In this document: positions 24,286 through 35,289 of the stretch, one piece after another
How positions within the stretch are numbered: the first letter of the stretch is position 1
Layout of the letters: each line of letters starts with the position of its first letter
Source: Kudoa neothunni
Taxonomy: Eukaryota; Cnidaria
NCBI GenBank assembly: GCA_964304625.1
Contig: OZ199838.1
Span: 7,254,001 to 7,318,000, forward strand
Direction of reading: 5' to 3'
Length of the DNA stretch: 64,000 nucleotides
Position numbers and translations under genes: made by a program
Notes under the pieces: model-generated
What the model was told of the DNA's origin: nothing
The model's database searches: none
What the model saw: only the letters and a program-made list of their open reading frames with translations

Positions 24286-25770
24286 AAATATTAATTATAA
24301 ATAAAAAATGTAATTTTTTCACGGTGCTTGTTATATCCGACGAATCTTGTTTTAAGAGATCATTTGTGATTTTCACATTTCTCTCAATTCTCATAGAACA
24401 TAAAATTTAAAAAACCCTGAAAAAAAGTTCTCTAGAGATGAAAATTTATTTATTGCACCTTTTAATTTCGAGTTTATTGCTTCAAAACGATTATTCGTAC
24501 AGTTGTCACAAAAATTTATGGCGTTGCTAAGACACATTATCCATTCTTCTGCAATTGGCTCCCAATTAATTTTGAAATATTCAGGCTGTAAAGTTTTCAC
24601 AAAGATTCTTAAACACTACTCTATTTGACGCATATACCATTTTTTCTAGCAAACTGAGAACAATAACTATGGCACTTGAAGATATGTTGTATTTTTTGTA
24701 GTTATTTCTCGATTGAAAATTTGAAAAGCATGGAACTTGCAAAGAAATAACACCGCTCTTGAAAAAATTATTCTCAAACATTTTCTTAACTTCGGATTCT
24801 TATCGTTTATAACTGAGCATAATTTTGATTCCAACATTGGGAAAACTGCTAGTGTTTGGTTCACGTACCACTTTATTGCATCATCGGTGTCTTGATATAA
24901 TACACATCCTGAGGTTAAGTGAGTTTGCCCATAGAATCAACGGCAGCAGTTAAATACAAAGGAGCTCTATGTTAAAAATCAAATTTTTGAAAAATAAAAA
25001 TTTTAGTTATTTAATTACCAATAATCCAAAAATTTCAATGTCCTTATCATTAGATCATCCGCGAAGAATAAACCACAGATAGATTTTTTATCGTTCCTTA
25101 GAACTTTCACTTTACATTTATAATTATTAGTAAGCAGTTTTATAACAACCAAAATATCAAAATAATTTGTCGTATTTGCTTTTTTAACATTATGAAGAGA
25201 CTTTAATGTTACCTTTTTCCCAGTTTCTTTATTCAATTTTGTTTGTATTAGTCTCTTATTTGCACCAAGTGATATAAACTCAGACAAATACCTATTAGAT
25301 TGATTGATTTTTCGTTGATCTGGTGGAAATTCGAATAGTGCAGGACTGCATGGATGATTATGAAACAGTTTTAATGTTTTAATCTCTAAAAATTGGCCAT
25401 CATCGCTTGCTCTAAGGCCTATGTTAAAAGGACAATCCCTTTTGTATGTAGTGGTTTTTCTTTCACCGCTACTTCTTTTATTGTACAGAGACCCAAAAAA
25501 ACATACATACTTTATTTCATGGTAAACTAAATTTTTGTTGAAGATTTTGTCGATTCTACGCTGGGTATTCTGCAACGTTCGCGACTCTCTTTTTTTTAAA
25601 TTGCAGAAATTCACCTTTTCATATTCCTCAATCATATTTTTGAGAGATTCGTAAGAATTAAATTTCAGCCCAACGATAAATTCTACAATTCTAATATTTA
25701 AGCTTATTAACACACACCAAGACTTGCACATGGACTGCCCATCCACACTAAATAACTCACAGGGATGCAT
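24285..25770 (-). pseudogene. MULE transposase, ZSWIM-like, copy 1, 3'-truncated
   Basis: Read on the minus strand from about 25770: MHPCELFSVDGQSM, VGLKFNSYESLKNMI, the FAR1-like region HNHPCSP and LGANKRLIQTKLN. Then a frame break, and THLTSGCVLY, LRKCLRIIF, LCKFHAFQIFNREI, TNNRFEAINSKLKGAINKF and IERNVKIT. Each block aligns with copy 2 at 56743-59113. The first catalytic block (LFIDAT in copy 2) is missing here. The 3' end stops at about 24285 at the join to Merlin, so the SWIM finger is lost. Stops and frame shifts are numerous. Confidence 0.85.
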
Positions 25771-25774
25771 AATA

Positions 25775-26396
25775 CCGGGTTTTGCATCCAAATCCGGACA
25801 TTATTTTTTGTTGTTGGATATCTAACGTATTAATGTCTTCTTTTGTTAATTCTAACGCATGATTAAATATAAAAGGTTTGATAATTATACCAATTAAAAA
25901 AATATGCGCCGCCAAATGTTAAAATGCAAAAATAGAAAAAACAGTATTTCAGTTTAACAATAAATAACTATAGTGATTTTAATCGCGTCCAATATCTTGG
26001 TAAGTATGGCATCTTCCTAAGAATGTTTCGGCGTGCTGGAAATAATTTTTTAAATTTCGCTCCGTGACATTATTTGTGGAATTTTTCATCCTTTCCAGTA
26101 ATTCGTTGGTTCCAGGCAAGGGTCCAGTTCTTCTTACATTATTTTTTATTTGGGAGAATACCTCCTCGCATGGGTTTAAGAAGGGCGAATATCTTGGAAG
26201 ATAATGAATTCACCTTCCCCTAAAATATTCTTGAGTTTACTCAAGAACTCTTGAAAAATCACGGCGTCGATTACCATCTCTCGTCTCTCGTTACTATGTT
26301 CAGTTCTACCAGGCATCGCTTCAACAATATTCAAACAACGTGGAGCAACAAGCAAGGTTAATTACGATAATGTCCGGATTTGGATGCAAAACCCGG
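25775..26396 (-). mobile_element. Tc1/mariner-type deletion derivative with perfect 30-bp TIRs
   Basis: Inverted repeats at 25775-25804 and 26367-26396 are identical over 30 bp (tip CCGGGTTTTGCATCCAAATC) and flanked by TA at 25773-25774 and 26397-26398. The 622-bp interior encodes, on the minus strand, RYSPFLNPCEEVFSQIKNN, the third-Asp/Glu region of the DDE_3 transposase, and a following C-terminus (FLGRCHTYQDIG). The front part is mostly deleted: EFIIFQDI runs straight into RYSP. It sits at the 5' edge of MULE copy 1. Perfect TIRs imply a young insertion. Confidence 0.92.
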
Positions 26397-26398
26397 TA

Positions 26399-27579
26399 GT
26401 TATGCTAATAAGTTCCTGAAAAATAGAAAGTTTTGCGTCAAAAATTGGGCCATCATTAATTAAGTGGATATTTTAGAGAAACGCTTTTATCCACATTTAT
26501 TAATGAAACAAGACCGATTTAGACAAATGTTGCTTTTATTATTTATATATATATAAGGGGACTTATCGAATTTATTTGAGTAAACGAGATAGATTTACTG
26601 ACTGAATTTTATTTTGAAAGGAATTGAATGATAATTTATCATATAACAGACAATAATGCTTTGAAACTACTTTGTGATCTTAATCCATAGTCCATAATAA
26701 ATGTCAAAATCACCAATTAATTACAAACTTAATTTTATAATTGAAGTTATGTTATAAAATAATTTATTTACAACCATTTTCGCCAACAAACCTCATTAAC
26801 AAAAGTTCACGTGTTCTTAATTAACGTATGGGTTATATCGATACTTCTTGTGATACAAAATCAACACTTTATGATTTTAAAACAATTTCATAGATAAACT
26901 TAAATATAAATTATTGAGAAATATTTCTGCCTACTTCATGCGTTATTGGTCAATTTATAGGTAAAAGGTCAACGAAGTCGATTTCTTTTAAAAATTTACT
27001 TAATGATAGTTCATTTATTGTTATATGTATTTACGAAATTAAAATTTTGATACGAGCGTTATTATAGGAGATATTCCCATCCGTTACATTAGCCTGTGCC
27101 ATATTTTAGATTTTTAATCACCGATAATGGCTATAACCTGCATAAAAGACTGATTTTTATCATTAATTCTATAAAAAACATTTAACACAAAACTTTAAAC
27201 TTCAATATAAAAAATATGTTTGAACAAAAAAAATTAAAGGCATATGTATCATCAAGATTTTGAGAATCCACTCTTTCCAATAAATTACCCCAGCATGGGA
27301 TTAAACATTAGCATGACAATAGCCTTTATCTTTTAAATAACTATTTTAGTATAAATGTACATAATGGTTTTTCAAGATTTATGACTAATATATTAATTTT
27401 ACACGAACTAGAATGAGAATAGGATCATTTAAAATTAAGATTAGCTTGTAGGTGGCGAGCAGAAAGACCACTTCTGACAGATAAGAAAAAACAATAGTTA
27501 CATAAAATTAGTAACAATAAGATGACCCAATACCAAAACATTGCACTAATAGTTTTTGTATCAAATAGATCTTTCTGAG
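26399..27579. other. No recognised gene
   Basis: AT-rich spacer to the right of the Tc1 derivative; the first part may be MULE copy 1 leader, but no terminal repeat like that of copy 2 was found. No open frame of note. Confidence 0.45.
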
Positions 27580-28944
27580 CTAGGGATCGGTTTGAAGATC
27601 TGTTGGTAGAGTTTGTTTTATCTCAGATACATTAGGTTCGAAATTAATAGCTGGTTTCCGAAAATTTTTCTTAATCATGGTTGAACTTCTAGGTAGAATA
27701 TTCTTTTTCCGGTGATTATCAAAGTGGTTGTTTATTTCGTTGTAGAGTGATTTCATGAAATTGGTGCATCCCAAAAGAAATTTGTTGCTTTCGCTGATTT
27801 TTACGAGGGATAGACTGGTGTTTTGAATAGTGGTATATACAGAGACCCATTCTTTCCAATAGTTACAAAGCACATAGTAACAATAGCCAAATAATATTAC
27901 CATATAGCTAAGTCTAATGACAAAAACGATGAGTTGTCTTTCGTGACTGAGATCGATCGACTAAATCACCACATTTAATTCAAACATTCTAGGGACAATA
28001 AAGTTTATCAATTACAGTTGCAAGAACGAACGGCCTAGTGAATTTTAAAATTATAACTTCGCTAAACATTGTGCCCACCAACAGTGTAATAAGAGTATTT
28101 CTTGCGGAATGGGTATCGTAGTTCCATGTCAAAAAAATTAATGCGATAAACACTGCCATGTAAAAATAGATGGCGTCGAAGCGCATCATCTCTCCAAACA
28201 AATTGAATAGCTAATTTAAAATATATGTTTACATTTAGATAATTTTAAACTTACTATTTCTACTAGTGGTTGCAAAGAAATAATGGTCCTTCTTAAAGTT
28301 TTATCAATCAACATTTTGAGCTCATCCAAATTGCCACTAATTATGCTGTAGGAATTCCCCACATCGATAGAATAATTTTTTATCAGCTTTTCCATCGACC
28401 TTATTTCATTAATTGTTTGATATTGTTTTTTAACAGTTTTCAACTGCATGGAAATTATCTCATTTTGCATATCAATAGCTGCTTCAATAAGAGAGGATGA
28501 CATAGAGCCGATTCGAAGAAGGTTGTTCGTAAGAGTTTCCCAATTTAGGCGTATCAACAACTCTCTCTGACCCCAACAAAATGAGGTAACATGTGTTGAA
28601 AATTGAGAGTATATTTTAAACGTAAAATCGTCCATATTAGAGATACATTTTTGAAGAGCTTCTTCACTCGAGCTACCAACGTCTTCACCCGTGTTACATC
28701 CAAATTTTACATCGCGTCCTAAATCTTGCAAAAAACATTCCGTCATTTGAAGAGCTATAAAGGCCCTTCCATAATCATTCAACTCTTCGCAGTCATTCAC
28801 AAGGGTTGCATCAAGAAGTGTCCAACAATCAGATCTACTTTCGACCAGATATTCACTCTTGTTTGCTATTGAGTCACTATGGGAGGTCAACAGTTGAAAC
28901 AAATGCAACCTAATCAAAAGTATCCAACTAAGAATAAACTTCAT
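27580..28944 (-). CDS. KAR5/GEX1/Brambleberry-like nuclear-fusion protein, short paralogue, three exons
   Basis: Exons on the minus strand: 28944-28255, 28210-28016 and 27960-27580; introns of 44 and 55 nt (GT...AG, phase 0) give about 421 residues. The start at 28944 is chosen because MKFILSWILLIRLHLFQLL forms a signal peptide; an in-frame ATG at 28974 adds 10 residues. The N-terminal domain has spaced Cys residues (CWTLL...DCEELN...ECFLQDLG...CISNMD), FTFKIYSQFSTHVTSFC and a helical, possibly coiled region. Membrane segments follow around FYMAVFIALIFLTW, TLITLLVGTMFSEVIIL and VILFGYCYYVLC. This is the layout of KAR5/Brambleberry proteins, which act in nuclear-envelope fusion. The family call rests on Cys pattern and topology; sequence similarity to the gene at 40739-42744 is low. 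Confidence 0.65.
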
Positions 28945-28999
28945 TCGAGACTCACACCTTTGATATGCTAACATAGTTTCAATAAATGCTGCCTGGTAT

Positions 29000-30363
29000 C
29001 CTTTATTTAAATACGTAACAACGATTAAACACGGTGGTAAAATCCAACAAAGGTTCCGTTAACTAAACAATACCATTCACATAATACTTTCACAGGAACT
29101 CTCAGCAACTAGAAACAAATCCTTACAATCGTGTACAAACAAAGAAACGATATTCACTTACTAATTGAATTTAAAATGTTGACTATCAACACAAATTAAC
29201 CGCCACCTAAATAAATCTTTTCGCATCTTGTTTTTTCATCCAATTGAAAAGCATATAATTTAAGAAACAATAAAAATGCATCCAATACAATTTTCTATGT
29301 ACAAGTATTAATATTTCTAACGTCCATTTAGGGGTTAAGTAATAATTGAAACATTAACGAAGGCAAATACATTTTTAAAAGATTGTTTTTGAGCTCTTCA
29401 GCATTCGTAGACTTCGAAAATGAGTTTTGATGAACTTATAGACTCAGATTTATCAAGTCCATATTTCCGTATATCTATATTATGCATTATTAAACATTTC
29501 AATTCTTATTCTAGGATTATCGAATCAATCTTTCCCATTTTAAAAAAAATTTCGGCGTAATTTTTTGTCATTCCTAAATACAACCTTTTTTAATCGTTTC
29601 GTTTCAGTGCAATCAAGATTAAAAATTTATCTTTAAAATGGAAGTTACTGTAATATCATTATTCAATCAAACTTATTTATATCTAGGCTGAAATTTCAAA
29701 ATCCGCAATTAATTATTTTAATTGATGAAATATTTTCTATTTAATATGGTAATTTTTCTAAAAATGTATTAAGATTAACGTTTTATTTTATTTTGTTAAA
29801 TATAATTAATAGAAAATTTGTGACTAAAATAATAAATTAATTTTAAATTTCAATATTTCTTCGATCCTTAAAAATATATCACAGCTAAAATTAAAAACAC
29901 TCAAATTTTGAAAACGTTTAAAATTACTGAAACATGCAATGTTTGTTGCACATTAAATGTAATAATACCTATTCAATCTTGAAATTTTACTAATAACTTA
30001 TTTCTTTGAAAATAAGAACTATCTTGATAAAAGGATCCACTGTGATTTTTACGCAATTTCCAGTTTCATGCGGGCGTATCATAAATAAATTACGATTTTC
30101 CTGTGCTTGCATTTGATGATTATTCCTACAAACAAGCTTTTTTTAAACACAGATAAAATTTATTTCAATTAAGGAAAGGTCATTAAATTTTGTCAAAAAA
30201 TATGTGATTTTTGTGTGTCGAAACTTTTCTATTGATATTTTTTGAATTCTGTCCGTTATGGGATATTAATCAAACAATCTAAATTGATCCCCTCGAATTA
30301 AAACTTTCGTTAAAATTTTAATTATATATTTTATTTTTTTAATTAAAATTATGACTTCTTTAG
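29000..30363. other. No recognised gene
   Basis: Very AT-rich stretch between the Brambleberry-like gene, whose promoter should lie at its left edge, and a Tigger element. Nothing else could be identified. Confidence 0.5.
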
Positions 30364-30365
30364 TA

Positions 30366-32345
30366 CAGTCGTGCCTCGGTATTGCGTAGTAGCCCAATAT
30401 TTCTTGTGTTTGTTATATTTTAGTTAAATCGGAAAATATATTAGGTATACTAATGCTAATATTATAAAATTATTGTAAAAAAAATTTTTAAATAAACGAC
30501 AACGTATATTATTCGATATTGCGAAGTGATTTTGCATTGTGTAGTAAATTCAAAGCCCGGATTGCGCGTTTGATTCGATAATGCGCAGTAAGATTGTCAA
30601 TGTCGAGAGTGCAGCGAGATATTGATGAGAAGAATAAAATTATTAGTTATTATAAATCAATTAAACGTGCAAAAAAATGGCCGTAGTGAAATTCGGATTA
30701 AGTATTCAAATGTTTTTACTTTAAATTAATAATAACGATAATTTTTGTTAAGAATATTCAACTCTCACTAGAATTCTCTCAATGGAACAAAAAATTACTG
30801 ATTCCAATATTTCTAACAAGAGAACGCAATTCTCTAGTGGTAAACATGAAGATGTCGATACCGAAGTTTATAATTGGATCGCGAATTCCCAAAATAATAA
30901 AAAACAAATTTCTGACGAAACTATAATAGCAAGAGCATTATCAATCGCCAAAGAAAAGAATATCGACAATTTTAATGCAAGTAGAGGATGGCTGGCTTGC
31001 TTTAAAAATAGATGTGGACTTCGTCCCGTAAGACTCCACAGGGAAGCATCTAGTGCTGATTCTTCTTCAATATATGCTTGGAAATTTGAGAATAAAAATA
31101 TTCTGCAAAGTTACGATCCAACAAATATTATTAATATTGATGAGACTGCGCTTTTTTTACCAACAAATTAATAAGCGAACTTACGTATTAAAAGCAGAAC
31201 AAGATGCCCGAGGATCTAAAGTGTCCAAGGAGCGTGTTACAGTTTTAGTATTCGCGGTCTTAGATGGTTCAAAATTATCATTATTTGTAATTGGTAAATA
31301 TCAGAAGCCTCGTTGTTTTAAAAATATATCCCACCAACCAATTGAATATTTTACACAGAAAAACTCATGGATGAACGCCTCTACCTTTTTTCAAATTATG
31401 AAAAAATTTAACAATATGTTTAAAAAAGAGAATAGAAAAGTTTTAATCTTATTAGACTAATGCCTCTCCCACCCTAAAGACATGGACGGTCTAGAAAATA
31501 TTAAATTTTTATTTTTTCCGAAGAATACTACATCAATATTACAGCCTTGCGATTTAGGAATAATTAACTCATTAAAAAGCAACTATAAAAAAATTCTCCA
31601 TTCGATTAGTGTATTGGATAATAATGAATAAATATTAAAAAACTGGACTTTATTCGATTGTTTAAAAACATTAAAAATGCTTGGAATAATGTTTCGAAGG
31701 AAACAATTATTAATTGTTTTAAAAAGTCAGGTGTTTTTGATTAAAATTATAAATATATGTTTAATAGCATCGACAACTATTCACGAAATTCAAGAATATG
31801 ATAACATTAACGAAGGTATATTATCAAAAATTATTTTTCTAAAATTAACTAGACTCACTTGATGATGTATCATCTTCTGAAATTAATGAAAAAGTTCTCG
31901 ATGAAGCAAACTCCTATCCCATCATTAATTGCGACATAAATAATAAATCTGATAATGAAAAGGATGAAACAGACAAAGCTATAAAAAAGGTCCTTACAAA
32001 GAAAATTAGAGAAGCAATAAAAAATTTGAAGGAAACTTTTATCGCGGAAGAACCAGAAGGTTTATTCGACCTCTACCCCGTAATGGGCCGACTGATCTCA
32101 ATACTAAAAAAAGAGAACTCCAAACTACCATAACGGACTTTTTCCACAACAAATAAAAAGAAACTTCATTTAACAATTAACTTATATTTTCATTTCTGGA
32201 TTCTATGCTTAAAAAATTGGTTAAATCATAAAAATACTATATTCCCTTTCAATGCGCACGCGCGAGAATCGATATTGCGCATTAATTTTGTATTGCGTAG
32301 TAAAATTGAATCCCCGATCTACTTCGCAATATCGAGGTTGGGCTG
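30366..32345 (+). mobile_element. Tigger/pogo transposon
   Basis: TA duplications at 30364-30365 and 32346-32347 flank inverted ends, CAGTCGTGCCTCGGTATTGC at the left and the complement of CAGCCCAACCTCGATATTGC at the right (21 of 27 matches over the whole TIR). ATTGCG-AGT motifs recur near both ends. Total 1,980 bp. Confidence 0.92.
30782..32130 (+). pseudogene. Tigger/pogo transposase (CENP-B HTH and DDE_1)
   Basis: The first frame (30782-31171) has a Tc5/CENP-B helix-turn-helix (VYNWIANSQNNKKQIS, then GWLACFKNRCGLR) and the first catalytic Asp block NIIDIDETALF-like (NIDETALFLP). A frame change near 31160 leads to KTYVLK-like RTYVLKAEQDARGSK and VLVFAVLDG. The second catalytic block LILLD is followed by a TAA in place of Asn, then CLSHP. 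The third block SILQPCDLGIINSLKSNY and a C-terminal QTTITDFF follow in other frames. About four or more lesions; inactive. Confidence 0.88.
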
Positions 32346-32620
32346 TAATTGGTTCTATAACATCAGATTAACAATTCGTTGACAATAAGTCCTCATGATC
32401 TTGGTCCTCACATGTTGTCTCATTATCATCGTCGAGAATCTATTCGCAATTTTTGACTTCATTTAAAACAAATTAATTTGATATACATAAAATTTTATTT
32501 TGAGAACTGTTTCTGATTTGGGATATGTTTGTTAAGTCTTCTTGTTCTGTAAACTGATTATAATTTTATCATTGCAGTTTTATTTACTATCTTAAATATT
32601 TTTAAATATCAAAGCAATTA

Positions 32621-33692
32621 CAGTAGATGACCGTTAATTCGAAACTTTTCTTAAAACTTCATCCATCCGGTTAAATTTATCAATTAACATTTATTATGAG
32701 TTCTTAATTAAATATACGAGTAATTTTTTTGTTTGGTGAAATAAAATGTTTTATAACTGCGTAGTAACCGATAATTCGTAGTGATGGATAATTTGTTACA
32801 CGTTCTGGTAAAAATTGATCGATAATTCTTAATTATTTCTAAATGACCGAAAAAAGAATTCAGAACGTTTCAAGAGAAATTTAACTAAATATTATGATAG
32901 TTTACCGCCCTTAAATAGATAGACGGAAACTATTAAACACTTCAAAATATGTTATATTTAAACTTTAAATGGCATTTTATAAAAAAGCTAAAATTAAATA
33001 GACATTTGAAAGTTAATTTCTTCCAGCTAAACGAATATTGATGAGGAAAGGAAAAGATAGAGACGCTGATCAACGTGTGTATGAGTGATATGTTCGGATG
33101 AGGTCGAAAAGTATCGAATTATCGTCCATCAAAATAATTAACATAAGAAAAAAGATCGAATATTCTGGAAATGATTTCAAAAATGTTAGCTATGGATAGT
33201 TTCATAGCTTTAAAAATAGGTTCAACTTAAAAAAATCAGTTTCCATGGCGAAGCTAGCACAGTACCCATAGGAATCATTACAGATTAGAACTCTCTACTT
33301 CTTAAAATTTTTGAAAATTATAAGTAGGATAAAATATGATATATCGACGGGACCGCGATGTTCTATCAATTAACGCCTCTTATGTGATTCCTAAACATGG
33401 TTACTTTAGTTTTCAATAAATTGTTTTTCCGTACAGTAAATGGAACCCAAAATTTTTTAATATTACTTCCATTATAACAAGTATTTTTTTCGCGTCAAAA
33501 TAGTGCTTTATTAATTTTTAGTTTTGATCTAAATTATGAATATTCTTAAATCGATGAATCAATAAAAGTCAGTTTTTCATTGTATTTTTATCACACGCGC
33601 GCACAAAAGCTATTATGAGTTAGACGTCACTTACATGTAGTTCGTAATTTTCCTCGGCCCCAAGGGCATTGCGAATTCGTGGTCACCGACTG
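32621..33692 (+). mobile_element. Second Tigger/pogo element, decayed
   Basis: TA at 32619-32620 and 33693-33694. Inverted ends: CAGTAGATGACCGTTAATTC at the left and the complement of CAGTCGGTGACCACGAATTC at the right. At about 33035-33250 the plus strand encodes VYEWYVRMRSKS, ending in GNDFKNVSYGQFHSFKNRFN, the CENP-B-type DNA-binding half of a Tigger transposase. The catalytic domain is not recognisable. It abuts the hAT at 33829. Confidence 0.75.
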
Positions 33693-33942
33693 TAGTAATA
33701 ATTTCTGGCTTAATTCTTGCTAAAAATTTATTTAATGGCAAGATTGAGTTTAGTAATGTATACATTAGACAGCCGATAATACTTAATCCCCCAGGACCAC
33801 AAAAAAAGTGCGTATTAAACGTTGTAACCAGGGCGTCCGCTGTTTGGGTTTTTTGTACTTATTGAATTTAAATAAATTAACGTAATTTTCCATGATGTAA
33901 AGTATGTCCTTAATACTTTTTTATCACGTATCACGCTACAAC

Positions 33943-35061
33943 GGTAATGGTAAAGTATGCGGCACCTAAAAAGCGCTGCCTTACGCATGTTTTTTCATAT
34001 TTCTTTTTTCATAATTGTTCATAATAAAATAAAAGAATAGGGAGAACGAAAATTTAGCTCAAAATAATAGCTTTAAAATTTTAAGAATTTTTCATCCGAA
34101 AGCGGTCAGATACACGTGAAATCCCCGTTTTTTTCAAGAAACATTGAATTATTTTATTTCTTTCTTAGTTATTAACTTAAAAGTTATTTATTATTACTAT
34201 TTAGATTTTTTACTATTGATATATAACAATTTTTTAAAAATTAACTTAAAAAATAAATTTAGTGCAAATTTCACAAAAACATCTCATTTTTTACTATAAA
34301 AAATACTTTGTGAACTTTCAAATATAAATATTAATGTAGCAAGATTTGTTTTAATGAAATTTTTTTTAGAAATTAAGAAATTATTCAGTTTCTATTATTA
34401 AAAGTCGAAAACCTAATTTTTAAAAATGATAATATTAATTTTTGTTACCTTGAAATATGTGTAAACATCGGAAAAATGTTGTAACTATATTTTTATTGTT
34501 TAGTAAGTCTTTTTATAACAACATTTTTACGTTTATCGAATGCTATATTAAACACACATGTAAGAATTCCTCCTAAAAAGTAATGACTTAATATAATTAG
34601 CCAAAAGTGATTTCCCTATAGAAATTAAATGTTTACTTAAAATATAATGTTTGATTTATTATTAAAAAGACTCATCAGTTGGAAGAAAATTAAGAAAATG
34701 CATTTTGATAGCACGAGGTTGTCTTTTCGTTTTTAAACTATTCACACTTAAACCTATATAATTGAATTTGATATTGTAACATTTTTGTTTAAATGATCAC
34801 GAATATGAAATATAATCAATTTATGAATGATTATTGGAACAAATTAGAGATTATTTCAATGTTTGTTGAAAAAATATGGAGATTTCACATGCACCTCACG
34901 GAGTTCCGATAAAAAATTCTTAAAATTTCTAAGTTTATTATTTTGAGCTCAATGTTCGCTCTCCATATTCTTTTATTTAATTATGAACAATTGTGAAAAT
35001 GAAATGTGGAAAAACGTGTGTAAGACGGCATTTTTTAGGTGCCGCGTACTTTACCATTACC
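33943..35061. mobile_element. Orphan non-autonomous element with long inverted repeats, full-length copy
   Basis: Inverted repeats of roughly 200 bp face each other; the tips read GGTAATGGTAAAGTATGCGG (left) and the complement of GGTAATGGTAAAGTACGCGG (right), followed by CACCTAAAAA and, inward, CTCAAAATAATA and ATCCGAA blocks. No coding sequence in the 1.1 kb. No clear target duplication, so the superfamily is open. Relatives: 45245-46215 and 55181-55446. Confidence 0.85.
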
Positions 35062-35289
35062 CGCTAGAGTCATAATATAAGGGGTAATAAATAAGTATGG
35101 GCCGAATGGCATCACGTTTGATTTGTTTAACGTAACACCGTCGCATTGTCGCCCGCAAGTCATTTCTGAACGTTATTTCGAATAGTAGCTTCAAATATTA
35201 AGTAATTAATTGTAAATATATTTTCCTATATTATATATTAAGCATGAGTGATAATACAAATCAATACAAAAAACAAATGGTATGCCATG

